Made by a program: the position numbers and the translations under genes
Part shown: one piece after another, positions 44,950-53,723 of the stretch
How positions within the stretch are numbered: the stretch's first letter is position 1
Layout: the number at the start of each line of letters is the position of its first letter
The notes under the pieces: generated by a model
The model's input: only the letters and a program-made list of their open reading frames with translations
The model's database searches: none
Told to the model about the DNA's origin: nothing
Assembly (NCBI GenBank): GCA_964616165.1
Contig: CAZTTS010000007.1
Location: 1-63,147 of the forward strand
Length of the DNA: 63,147 nt
Origin: CAZCCM01 sp964616165
Lineage (GTDB): Bacteria; Bacillota; Clostridia; TANB77; CAG-508
Reading direction: 5' to 3'

Positions 44950-47262
44950 TTGGACTTTAAAAAAGATTTAAATGATAAACAATTAGAAGCTTTAGAACAA
45001 ACAGAAGGACCAGTATTAATTATTGCTGGTGCTGGTTCAGGTAAGACTAAAGTATTAACACATAAAATTGGATATTTAATTGACGAAAAAGGAATAAAAC
45101 CTTGGAATATTCTTGCTATTACTTTTACAAATAAAGCAGCAAAAGAAATGAAGGATCGAGTTAAACCTTTTTTAGAAGACGATGATTTTCTATGGATTGG
45201 AACCTTTCATTCTGTATGTGTTCGCATCTTAAGAAAAACTATTGACCTTATAGGTTTTAGTTCTTCTTTTAATATTTTTGATACTATTGATCAAAGATCT
45301 GTTATTAGAAGAATAGTAAAAGATAAAGAATTAGATAGTAAAGAATATTCTGATAATGCAATTCAATATCAAATATCTAGTTGGAAAAATGAAATGTTAA
45401 CAGTTGAAGAAGTAATGGCTAAAATAGCTATAAGTGATAGAGATAAAATTATTGCTGAAGTATATTTGGAATACCAAAAGAGGTTGAAAGAAAGTAATGC
45501 TATTGATTTTGATGATATTATTAACTATACAACTAAAATATTTGAAGAAAATCCTGAAGTATTAGAGCAATATTCTAAAAAATTCCAATACATATTAGTT
45601 GACGAATATCAAGATACAAATAAAGCACAATTTAAATTAATAAAACAATTATCAAGTTTTCATGGCAATATAACTGTAGTAGGAGATAATGACCAAGGTA
45701 TCTATGCTTTTCGAGGTGCAGATATATCTAATATATTAGATTTTGAAAAAGATTTTCCTAATGCAAAAGTAGTTAAATTAGAGCAAAACTATAGGTCAAC
45801 AAAAAACATTTTAAATGTTGCTAATGCAGTTATTAAAAATAATAAAACTAAATATCCTAAAAAATTATGGACAGATAATGAGGATGGAAGAATTACACAA
45901 ATATATTTAGCAAATGATGAATACAATGAAGCTAGATATATTGCAGATAAGATTACTAGTTTAAAATATGAATATAAATATGAGTATAATGACTTTGCAA
46001 TCCTTTATAGGATGAATGTTCAATCAAGAGTAATTGAAGATACTTTAATGAGAGAAGGTATACCTTATCAAGTTATCGGTGGTTTAAAGTTCTATGAAAG
46101 AAAAGAAATAAAAGATTTAGTAGCATATTTAAGATTTTTAAATAATACAGCAGATAATATTAGTTTTTTAAGGATAATTAATGAACCTAAAAGAGGAATG
46201 GGAGATGTATCAGTTGAAAATATATTAAAACTTTCGAATGCAACAGGAATTTCAATGTATGAAATTTTAAAAAAAGGCAAAGATTATGGCATCGAAAAAA
46301 TAACTCAAAAAGCAAATTCTTTTATAATTTTAATAGAAGAATTAAAAAAACTAAAAGACAATATAACTTTATCTGAACTATATTCACAAGTTTTAGAAAA
46401 AACAGGATATGTTGAAGCATTAAAATTAGAAAACGACTTGCAAGCAGAAAACAGAATAGACAATTTAGCTGAATTTTTGAATGTTATAATTGAATTTGAA
46501 AAAGAAGAAACTGACTCTTCTTTAGAACATTTTTTAGAAACAATTTCACTTACTACAGATATAGACTATTTAGAAGACAGAGATAATTTAGTAACATTAA
46601 TGACTTTGCATTCCTCTAAAGGTTTAGAATATCCAATAGTATTTATAATTGGGCTTGAAGAAGGAATTTTCCCTGGTGAAAGGTCTATGCTAGAAGAAGA
46701 GGATATAGAAGAAGAAAGACGTTTGTGTTATGTTGGAATTACAAGAGCTAAAGAACAATCATATTTAACATTGGCTAAACAAAGAACGGTGTATGGGCGT
46801 TCTAAAATGAATCTACCTTCCAGATTTATAAATGAAATACCAGAAGAATTAGTTGAAGGGAAAGATGAACTTACAAAAGAGACATATTTTGAAGTTGATA
46901 GAATAGATACTGCAGCATATAGTTATGCAAATAAATATAAGACAAGATCAAAAGGTCTAGAAGAGTCTGAAGTAGCATTTGCTTTTCAAGAAAAACAACC
47001 AAAAACAGAATATAAATTTAAATCTGCAGAAGACTTCTTAAAAAACATTGCTAGGGGAAGTATAAAAGAAGAAAATACTAGCTTGCAAGATTTATCTAAA
47101 TTTAAAGAAGGGGTTAAAGTTTCACATAGGAAATTTGGTGATGGAATCATAACTTCTTCAAAACCCGAAGGTGATGACTATATTTTAGAAATAAACTTTA
47201 AGAAAGTTGGTAAAAAAAGGTTAATGGCAGCTTTTGCTAGACTAGAAATAATAGGAGAATAA
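44950..47262 (+). CDS. pcrA: ATP-dependent DNA helicase PcrA/UvrD
   Basis: 770 residues from TTG 44950, preceded by AGGAG (44938-44942). A superfamily 1A 3'-5' helicase in repair and plasmid/rolling-circle replication. Motif I AGAGSGKT (26-33), LVDEYQDTNKAQ (II), GDNDQGIYAFRGAD (III), EQNYRST (IV), TLHSSKGLEYPIVF (V) and CYVGITRAKE (VI) are all present. The C-terminal Tudor-like segment (GVKVSHRKFGDGII) is the PcrA polymerase-contact domain. The ABC-F gene starts one base after the stop. Confidence 0.96.
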   Translation: MDFKKDLNDKQLEALEQTEGPVLIIAGAGSGKTKVLTHKIGYLIDEKGIKPWNILAITFTNKAAKEMKDRVKPFLEDDDFLWIGTFHSVCVRILRKTIDLIGFSSSFNIFDTIDQRSVIRRIVKDKELDSKEYSDNAIQYQISSWKNEMLTVEEVMAKIAISDRDKIIAEVYLEYQKRLKESNAIDFDDIINYTTKIFEENPEVLEQYSKKFQYILVDEYQDTNKAQFKLIKQLSSFHGNITVVGDNDQGIYAFRGADISNILDFEKDFPNAKVVKLEQNYRSTKNILNVANAVIKNNKTKYPKKLWTDNEDGRITQIYLANDEYNEARYIADKITSLKYEYKYEYNDFAILYRMNVQSRVIEDTLMREGIPYQVIGGLKFYERKEIKDLVAYLRFLNNTADNISFLRIINEPKRGMGDVSVENILKLSNATGISMYEILKKGKDYGIEKITQKANSFIILIEELKKLKDNITLSELYSQVLEKTGYVEALKLENDLQAENRIDNLAEFLNVIIEFEKEETDSSLEHFLETISLTTDIDYLEDRDNLVTLMTLHSSKGLEYPIVFIIGLEEGIFPGERSMLEEEDIEEERRLCYVGITRAKEQSYLTLAKQRTVYGRSKMNLPSRFINEIPEELVEGKDELTKETYFEVDRIDTAAYSYANKYKTRSKGLEESEVAFAFQEKQPKTEYKFKSAEDFLKNIARGSIKEENTSLQDLSKFKEGVKVSHRKFGDGIITSSKPEGDDYILEINFKKVGKKRLMAAFARLEIIGE

Positions 47263-47263
47263 A

Positions 47264-48847
47264 ATGCTTAATGTAAATAATGTAACAATAAGATATGGGA
47301 AAAGAGTATTATTTGAAGATGTAAACTTACAATTTACTAAAGGTAATTGTTATGGGTTAATTGGCGCTAATGGTGCTGGTAAATCTACTTTTTTAAAAAT
47401 ATTATCAAAAGAAATAGAACCATCAAAAGGTGATGTAAATGTTAGAAAAGGAGAGAGAATTTCAGTTTTAGCTCAAGATCAGTTTGCCTATGATGATTAT
47501 ACAGTAATTGATACTGTAATTATGGGAAATGAAGATCTATATAAAATAATGAAAGAAAAAGATGAAATTTATGCAAAACCTGATTTTGATGAAAAAGATG
47601 GTATGAGGGCTGGAGAATTAGAAGAAAGATTTGCAGAATTAGATGGTTGGAATGCTGAAAGTGATGCTCAAGCATTATTATCAGAATTAGGGATAAATCC
47701 ATCTATGTATTATACAAAAATGGCAGAAGTTGAAAATAGATTAAAAGTAAAAGTATTATTAGCAAAGGCCTTATTTGGTAATCCAGACATATTATTACTG
47801 GATGAACCTACAAATAATTTAGATTTAGAAACAATTGAGTGGTTTCAAGAATTTTTAATTAATTTTCAAAATATTGCAATAGTTGTATCACATGATAGAT
47901 ACTTTTTAAACAAAGTTTGTACTCATATTGCAGATGTAGATTTTGGTAAAATAAAAATTTTCCCAGGAAATTATGATTTCTGGTATGAATCTTCACAGTT
48001 ATTATTAAAACAAATGAGAGATGAAAACAAGAAAAAGGAAGAAAAAATTAAAGAATTAAAAGACTTTATAGCTAGATTTAGTGCAAATGCCTCAAAAGCT
48101 AAGCAAGCTACATCTAGAAAAAATTCTTTAGCTAAAATAGAATTAGATGAAATTAAACCATCAAATAGAAGATATCCATATATAGAATTTAAAGTTGATA
48201 GAGAACCAGGAAAAGAAATATTAGATGTAGTAAATGTTTCAAAAAAGGAAGGCAATGATTATCTTTTAAAAGATATATCATTTAAATTAACAAATACTGA
48301 TAAAGTTTTATTTCTTGCAGATAATGAAAGAAAAATAACAGCATTATTTGATATAATAGGTGGTAAAGATAGAGAATATGAAGGAGAAGTAACATTTGGA
48401 TTAACTATTACGCATGATTATTTTATGCAAGAAAATCAAGAATATTTTAATAGAAATTTAAATTTAGTAGAATGGTTAAGACAATATTCAAAAGATCCTG
48501 ATGAAACATATGTTAGGGGATTTTTGGGAAGAATGCTTTTTTCGGGAGAAGAAGGTTTAAAATCTGTTAAGGTTTTATCAGGTGGAGAAAAAGTTAGATG
48601 TATGTTTTCAAAATTAATGTTGTCAGGTGCCAATCTTTTAATATTTGAAGATCCTACAAATCATTTAGACATGGAAAGCATTACTGCACTAAATGAATCT
48701 TTAAAAAGATTTAAAGGAGTACTACTATTTTCAACACATGACCATCAATTAGCTGAAACTGTGGCTAATAAAATAATAGATTTAAGAGATGAGAAAGCCA
48801 TAGTAAAAGAGATGACTTATGATGAATATATAAAACAAAATAAATAA
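47264..48847 (+). CDS. ABC-F family ATPase with degenerate motifs
   Basis: 527 residues, two ABC cassettes and a linker, no membrane part. The first Walker A is intact (GANGAGKST) and its Walker B is LLLDEPTNNLD, but the signature that should read LSGGE is replaced around MAEVENRLKVK. The second cassette has LSGGEKVR but a lost Walker A (LADNERKIT) and a swapped Walker B (IFEDPTNHLD). ABC-F proteins of the YbiT/YkpA branch act on ribosomes. The half-degenerate pattern suggests one working ATP site or a regulatory role. It is coupled to pcrA. Confidence 0.85.
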   Translation: MLNVNNVTIRYGKRVLFEDVNLQFTKGNCYGLIGANGAGKSTFLKILSKEIEPSKGDVNVRKGERISVLAQDQFAYDDYTVIDTVIMGNEDLYKIMKEKDEIYAKPDFDEKDGMRAGELEERFAELDGWNAESDAQALLSELGINPSMYYTKMAEVENRLKVKVLLAKALFGNPDILLLDEPTNNLDLETIEWFQEFLINFQNIAIVVSHDRYFLNKVCTHIADVDFGKIKIFPGNYDFWYESSQLLLKQMRDENKKKEEKIKELKDFIARFSANASKAKQATSRKNSLAKIELDEIKPSNRRYPYIEFKVDREPGKEILDVVNVSKKEGNDYLLKDISFKLTNTDKVLFLADNERKITALFDIIGGKDREYEGEVTFGLTITHDYFMQENQEYFNRNLNLVEWLRQYSKDPDETYVRGFLGRMLFSGEEGLKSVKVLSGGEKVRCMFSKLMLSGANLLIFEDPTNHLDMESITALNESLKRFKGVLLFSTHDHQLAETVANKIIDLRDEKAIVKEMTYDEYIKQNK

Positions 48848-48931
48848 GAAATGAAAAATACAGGAAGAATATAATATAAAAACCAAGAAATATAATATTA
48901 GAAATATTAAAAAAACCAATTAGAAGAAAAT

Positions 48932-49717
48932 ATGAAAAAAATAGAAAAAGAAATTAAAAAGGTGTTTCCTAAAAGCACAAAATATTTAAGCTTTATTTTA
49001 GGTATTGCTATAATTATAATAACTTTGTTGTTTTATACAGAACAAATTAAAGTGGGGCAATATCTTAAAGAACAATATGGAGAAACTGTATTTAATATTT
49101 TTAATGATAACAAATTACTTGAAAAAACGAAATTAAAAGAAGACAATGAAGGTAAGTACTTGTGGTATGTTTCTGAAGATAGCGGAAAATTAGAAATAAT
49201 AAAAGAAAAAGAAAATTATAGTATATATCTTTTAAGCAATGTAACTGAAGACAAAATACAGATATATCCTTTTGTTGAAATAGAGAAACAACATCCAGAT
49301 AGACTATATAAAGTAGTAAGAGTTGTTGATGGAGATACAATCAAAATAGAATATAATGAAAAACAATTTTCTGTAAGATTAATTGGAGTAGACACTCCAG
49401 AATCAGTACATTCAGACTCTAAAAAGAATATTGAAGAAGGTAAAATAGCTTCAGATTATACAAAAAAACGATTAGAAAACAAAGAAGTTAAATTAGAATT
49501 TGATGTTCAACCAAGAGATAAATATAGTAGACTTTTAGCATATGTATATATTGATGGAAAGATGTATAATGAAGAGTTGTTAGAAAAAGGCTATGCAAGA
49601 CTTGCAACATTTCCACCTAATGTAAAATATGTTGATGAATTTACAAAAATACAGAAAAAGGCTATGGATAATAATAAAGGATTTTGGGAAAAAAATATTT
49701 GGAATAAGGAGAAATAA
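48932..49717 (+). CDS. Membrane-anchored thermonuclease-family (SNase) protein
   Basis: 261 residues. An N-terminal membrane helix (about 18-36) anchors a region of about 90 residues, then an SNase domain (about 124-255). The active-site set is kept: Arg149 and Glu157 (RLIGVDTPES) and Arg200 (RDKYSRLLAYVY), with DGDT at 133-136. It should cut DNA or RNA with calcium, on the outside of the cell. The stop is directly followed by the next start codon. Confidence 0.9.
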   Translation: MKKIEKEIKKVFPKSTKYLSFILGIAIIIITLLFYTEQIKVGQYLKEQYGETVFNIFNDNKLLEKTKLKEDNEGKYLWYVSEDSGKLEIIKEKENYSIYLLSNVTEDKIQIYPFVEIEKQHPDRLYKVVRVVDGDTIKIEYNEKQFSVRLIGVDTPESVHSDSKKNIEEGKIASDYTKKRLENKEVKLEFDVQPRDKYSRLLAYVYIDGKMYNEELLEKGYARLATFPPNVKYVDEFTKIQKKAMDNNKGFWEKNIWNKEK

Positions 49718-50284
49718 ATGGGAGTATATGTTTTTTTAAAAAACGGATTTGAGGAGGTAGAAGCTTTAACAATTACAGATTATTTAAGGAGAGCTGGAAT
49801 AACAGTAGAATTAGTAAGCTTTGAAAAAAATTTAGCGGTTACAGGAGGGCATAGAATTAATGTATTAGCAGATAAATTAGCTGATGAAATTGAAATTACT
49901 AAAGGTAGTGCTATATTTTTACCAGGCGGCATGTTACAAATGGTGTCACTTCAAAAAGATGAAAGAGCAATTGCATATATTAAAGAGGCTAATAGATTGG
50001 GAAACTTTTTAATTGCAATATGTGCTTCAACAATGGTTTTAGAAGAAGCAGGTGTTATAAAAAACAAGGTTGTAACTTCGTTCCCAGGTTTTGAAAAGGA
50101 CTTAAAATCAATTAGAAAATATTGTGAAAAAGCAGTAGTAAGAGATGCTAATATTATTACATCTAGAGGCCCACAAACAGCAGACGATTTAGCTTATTAT
50201 TTGATAGAATTATTTAAAAATGAAACTATAAAAGAAAAGATAATGGAAGATACATTATATGGAATAGAAGGTCTAGAAGAATAA
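49718..50284 (+). CDS. DJ-1/PfpI family protein
   Basis: 188 residues. The nucleophile-elbow Cys102 (AICASTMVL) and Glu13 (GFEEVEA) match the DJ-1/YajL group. GGM at the oxyanion region (FLPGGMLQ) is kept. Proposed activities include protein or nucleotide deglycation and oxidative-stress sensing; the exact role is unsettled. No gap separates it from the nuclease gene upstream. It ends 16 bp before the tRNA promoter. Confidence 0.9.
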   Translation: MGVYVFLKNGFEEVEALTITDYLRRAGITVELVSFEKNLAVTGGHRINVLADKLADEIEITKGSAIFLPGGMLQMVSLQKDERAIAYIKEANRLGNFLIAICASTMVLEEAGVIKNKVVTSFPGFEKDLKSIRKYCEKAVVRDANIITSRGPQTADDLAYYLIELFKNETIKEKIMEDTLYGIEGLEE

Positions 50285-50300
50285 AATTATAGGGTTATAA

Positions 50301-50329
50301 TTGACAAATAAAGAAAAAACTACTAAAAT
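50301..50329 (+). promoter_or_regulatory. Promoter of the tRNA-Glu/tRNA-Leu pair
   Basis: TTGACA (50301-50306), 17-bp spacer, TAAAAT (50324-50329), 12 bp before tRNA-Glu. Confidence 0.75.
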
Positions 50330-50341
50330 TGGATTATATTA

Positions 50342-50416
50342 GGCCCCTTGGTCAAGTGGTTAAGACGCTGCCCTCTCAAGGCGGAATCATGGGTTCAAAT
50401 CCCGTAGGGGTCACCA
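50342..50416 (+). tRNA. tRNA-Glu (anticodon CTC)
   Basis: Acceptor GGCCCCT pairs with AGGGGTC (one G-T). The D-arm is TGGTCAAGTGGTTAAGACG. The anticodon loop CTCTCAA gives CTC. CCA is encoded. The body matches bacterial tRNA-Glu. Confidence 0.94.
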
Positions 50417-50491
50417 ATAGATTTATATTTAAAAACATTGAGAATATTGACAAAACAAGAGAATCTCTTTATAATAAATATATTGCCAGTT

Positions 50492-50581
50492 GCAGATGTG
50501 GCGGAACTGGTAGACGCACAGGACTTAAAATCCTGCGAGGCTTAATACCTCGTGCCGGTTCGATTCCGGCCATCTGCACCA
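50492..50581 (+). tRNA. tRNA-Leu (anticodon TAA)
   Basis: A class II tRNA with long variable arm (CGAGGCTTAATACCTCG). Acceptor GCAGATG pairs with CATCTGC. The anticodon loop CTTAAAA gives TAA, the main Leu codon TTA in this AT-rich genome. CCA is encoded. Confidence 0.95.
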
Positions 50582-50582
50582 G

Positions 50583-50624
50583 AATAAAGGTTTTTAATTA
50601 ATAGTTAAGGACCTTATTTTATTG
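50583..50624 (+). terminator. Possible terminator after tRNA-Leu
   Basis: AATAAAGGT (50583-50591) can pair with ACCTTATT (50611-50618) with one bulged A, followed by T-rich sequence. Confidence 0.35.
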
Positions 50625-50799
50625 TTTAATCTGATTAATAATACATGTTAATGTTTTAATGCAAGTTGGTTTAAAGAAAATATTAAGTATATTGCACAGT
50701 AAAAATAAATAATATATACTCAAGTTAGTTTAGTGTTAAGGAAGAGAAAATTACTCTAATAATATGAGAAGATTGCAAAAAAGAAGGAGTGAGAATAAT

Positions 50800-51369
50800 A
50801 TGTATTATACAAATTTTAATTCACCTTTGGGAGAAATAATATTAATTGCAAAAGAAAACAAGCTAATAGGCGTATATTTAAATGGTGAGTATAATAGTAT
50901 TGAAAATTTAGAAAAACAATATAAAGAAGTATTTATTGCAAAGAATGATCTTGGCCTTTTCATTAAAACAAAAGCTTGGCTAAATAGATATTTTAACGGT
51001 GAAGTCGTTGACGCAGAAGAAATTGAATTAGAGTTAAAAAATAATATTTTAGGAACTAAATTTGAAAAAGATGTATGGCAATATATTTATGAAATTCCAT
51101 ATGGACAAATTACTACATATAAAGAAATTGCAGATAAAATAAAGAAGAAAATGAATAAAGAACACATGTCAGCACAAGCGATTGGAAGAGCTGTAGGCAA
51201 AAACCCTATAAGTATAATTAATCCTTGCCATAGGGTGGTTGGAAGCAAGGGGGATCTTGTAGGCTTTGCGAGTGGCTTAGAGAATAAAATATTTCTATTA
51301 AATATAGAAAAGATTAATTTAAAAGAAATTTTTAAAAAGAAATTAGAAAAGAATAAGAATAAAGGGTAG
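50800..51369 (+). CDS. ogt: Methylated-DNA--protein-cysteine methyltransferase
   Basis: 189 residues from ATG 50800, which follows AGGAG and begins the conserved MYYTNFNSPLGEI. An upstream in-frame ATG (50764) would add 12 basic residues without a ribosome site. It takes the alkyl group from O6-methylguanine onto Cys143 (INPCHRVVG). The asparagine hinge and GFASGLENK loop are present. The next gene (tag) also repairs alkylated bases, so this is a small alkylation-repair operon. Confidence 0.95.
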   Translation: MYYTNFNSPLGEIILIAKENKLIGVYLNGEYNSIENLEKQYKEVFIAKNDLGLFIKTKAWLNRYFNGEVVDAEEIELELKNNILGTKFEKDVWQYIYEIPYGQITTYKEIADKIKKKMNKEHMSAQAIGRAVGKNPISIINPCHRVVGSKGDLVGFASGLENKIFLLNIEKINLKEIFKKKLEKNKNKG

Positions 51370-51382
51370 AAACAATAAAGAA

Positions 51383-51946
51383 ATGGAAAAGCAAAGATGT
51401 TCTTGGTGTAATTTAAATAATAAATTGTATATTGATTATCATGACAATGAATGGGGGAAATTAAATTTAGATGATCAATATTTATTTGAAATGCTAGTAT
51501 TGGAGTCTTTTCAAGCAGGCCTATCTTGGGAAATTATATTAAATAAAAGAGTAAACTTTAAAAAAGCATTTGATAATTTTAATATTGATAAAATCATAAA
51601 ATATAGTGATTCGAAAATTAATGAATTGATGCAGAATAAAGATATTATAAGAAATAAATTGAAAATTCAATCTACTATTAATAATGCAAAAGTATTTAAA
51701 AAAATACAAAAGGAATATGAAAGTTTTGGAAGTTTTTTGTTTCAATTTTCGGACAAAAAGATAATTTGTGAAAATAATAAAACTTTTTCATCTCTTTCTG
51801 ATAAGATTTCTAAAAAATTAAAAAATAAAGGTATGAAATTTGTTGGGACAACAATCATTTATTCATACTTACAAGCTATAGGAATAATAAATTCACATGA
51901 AACAAATTGTTTTTTATATATTAACCAATCTAGCAAAAACAATTAA
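51383..51946 (+). CDS. tag: DNA-3-methyladenine glycosylase I
   Basis: 187 residues. It removes 3-methyladenine. Zinc ligands Cys6, His20, His172 and Cys176 are all present (RCSW, DYHDNEWG, SHETNC). The base-binding Glu41 lies in LVLESFQAGLSW. It is 13 bp after ogt; the ribosome site is weak, so coupling or reinitiation is likely. Confidence 0.94.
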   Translation: MEKQRCSWCNLNNKLYIDYHDNEWGKLNLDDQYLFEMLVLESFQAGLSWEIILNKRVNFKKAFDNFNIDKIIKYSDSKINELMQNKDIIRNKLKIQSTINNAKVFKKIQKEYESFGSFLFQFSDKKIICENNKTFSSLSDKISKKLKNKGMKFVGTTIIYSYLQAIGIINSHETNCFLYINQSSKNN

Positions 51947-52013
51947 TTAGTTATAAAATAGAAGGAGATACAGATTAGAACAAATCAAATAAAATTATGA
52001 AGAAGGAAAAATT

Positions 52014-52754
52014 ATGAAAAATAGAAATAAAATTATGATAATAATAAGTATTGGTTTTGTATTATTGTTATTAACACAATATGTATTTGCTGCAGGGAAT
52101 TATTTTCTTATTGAAATACCTAAAGGGTATTATGTATATGATGAAGGTCTTACAGGGGACACAAAACTTGTTGTTGTAAGAGAAGATAGTAAAATAAACT
52201 TTAATATTCAAGTTTCAGAATCACAGATATATTATGAATATACAGAAGCGGGGCTAAATGATTTAATAGATGTTGCAAGTAAAGATATGAGTAATTATGA
52301 TGCTGGAACTATAGAAGGGAAAATTAGTACTATAGCTGATTATCCTTGCTATGAATTAAATTATAAGGTAAAATTTAAAGAAACCGAAAAAGAAATGCAT
52401 ATTAGACAATTATATTTATATGAAGACACATACAATTATACAATAACAATTGGTGCTGAAAGCGAAGAAATTTTTAAAGAAGATGAAGTACAAACAGCTT
52501 TAAAATCGTTTACAATTGAGCATTACAAAAGAGACAATGTTTTAAATGAAGAAGAAAAAATCAAGCAAGAAGATATCGAAAATGAAGAAAAAAAAGGAGA
52601 AAAGAAAATTAATCCAATACTAATAACGGCAGTGTCAGTATTAGTTATTACTTTTGTTACACTTTTAATAAAACTAATAGTAGCAAGGTTAAAAAGCAAA
52701 AAAAATATTGGAGAATTAAAATCTAAAACTAAAAAAACTAAAAAATTTCAGTAA
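52014..52754 (+). CDS. Secreted membrane-anchored protein, unknown
   Basis: 246 residues. A signal peptide (about 1-26, ending VFAAG) precedes an extracellular domain of about 150 residues beginning YFLIEIPKGYYVYDEGL. Its pattern resembles PsbP/DcrB-like small domains but is too weak to assign. A Glu/Lys-rich stretch leads to a C-terminal membrane helix (about 202-223) and basic tail. The ribosome site AAGGA is upstream. A terminator follows. Confidence 0.55.
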   Translation: MKNRNKIMIIISIGFVLLLLTQYVFAAGNYFLIEIPKGYYVYDEGLTGDTKLVVVREDSKINFNIQVSESQIYYEYTEAGLNDLIDVASKDMSNYDAGTIEGKISTIADYPCYELNYKVKFKETEKEMHIRQLYLYEDTYNYTITIGAESEEIFKEDEVQTALKSFTIEHYKRDNVLNEEEKIKQEDIENEEKKGEKKINPILITAVSVLVITFVTLLIKLIVARLKSKKNIGELKSKTKKTKKFQ

Positions 52755-52780
52755 AAACATTATTTGTTAAATATTTATAT

Positions 52781-52820
52781 TAAACATCTATAAATAAAAC
52801 CTATAGATGTTTATTTTTTT
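52781..52820 (+). terminator. Terminator after the secreted protein gene
   Basis: A 12-bp stem (52781-52792 with 52802-52813) with a 9-nt loop, and seven T (52814-52820). Confidence 0.85.
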
Positions 52821-52856
52821 GTTTAAAAAATAATCTGGATATGATAAGATAAATAT

Positions 52857-53621
52857 ATGAAAAAATTTAAAATGGTATCATGGAATGTAAATGGAATTAG
52901 AGCTACATATAACAAAGGATTTGAAGAAGTATTTAAGGAATTTGATGCAGATATGTTTTGTATACAAGAAACAAAGATGCAAGAAGGTCAATTAGATTTA
53001 TCACAAGAAGGATATTTTATTTATCTAAATTCTGCTGTTAAAAAAGGATATTCAGGAACAGCTATTTGGACTAAAACAAAGCCAATTAATGTTACTTATG
53101 GTTTTGGAATTGAAGAGCATGACAATGAAGGAAGAGTGATTACTCTTGAATATGAAGATTTCTTTTTAATAAATATGTATACTCCTAACTCACAAAGAGA
53201 ACTTGCTAGACTGGATTATAGAGGAGAGTGGGAGAAAGATAAAAGAGAATATTTGAAAAAACTAGATAAAATTAAGCCTGTAATTTTATGTGGTGATTTA
53301 AATGTCGCACATAAAGAAATTGATCTTAGAAATCCTAAAACAAACAGAAAGAATGCAGGATTTACAGATGAAGAAAGAGCTGATTTTACAAAATTATTAG
53401 AATCTGGATTTACAGATAGCTTTAGATATCTATATCCAGACAAGGAAGATGCTTATACTTGGTGGTCATATTTTGGTAAAGCTAGAGAAAACAATACTGG
53501 GTGGAGAATTGATTATTTTGTTGTAAGTGATAGATTGGCTAAAAATATTGTAGACTCTAAAATATATCCGGATATAATGGGCAGTGATCATTGCCCAGTT
53601 GAATTAGAAATAAAGATTTAA
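52857..53621 (+). CDS. xth: Exodeoxyribonuclease III (AP endonuclease)
   Basis: 254 residues. It cuts at abasic sites and digests 3' ends in base excision repair. The family motifs are complete: SWNVNGIRA, IQETKM (metal Glu), NMYTPNS, CGDLNVAH (Asp/Asn), and the final GSDHCPVEL (Asp-His). No ribosome site precedes the ATG, and -10-like sequences at 52840-52850 lie only 7-17 bp upstream, so a leaderless or very short leader transcript is possible. It follows the ogt-tag repair genes. Confidence 0.95.
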   Translation: MKKFKMVSWNVNGIRATYNKGFEEVFKEFDADMFCIQETKMQEGQLDLSQEGYFIYLNSAVKKGYSGTAIWTKTKPINVTYGFGIEEHDNEGRVITLEYEDFFLINMYTPNSQRELARLDYRGEWEKDKREYLKKLDKIKPVILCGDLNVAHKEIDLRNPKTNRKNAGFTDEERADFTKLLESGFTDSFRYLYPDKEDAYTWWSYFGKARENNTGWRIDYFVVSDRLAKNIVDSKIYPDIMGSDHCPVELEIKI

Positions 53622-53723
53622 CGACAAATAATAATTAAATAATTAAGTAACTACATTACCAGACAACTAGACAATTGGATAATTAAATAATTGAATAAAT
53701 TTATATTTATTAATGGAGATTGA

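Noticed and set aside
50329..50601. Open frame covering tRNA-Glu and tRNA-Leu
   Set aside because: It is made of the two tRNA genes and their spacer; not a protein gene.
53631..53692. CRISPR array start
   Set aside because: Only two short AT-only copies exist, with no repeat series and no cas gene.
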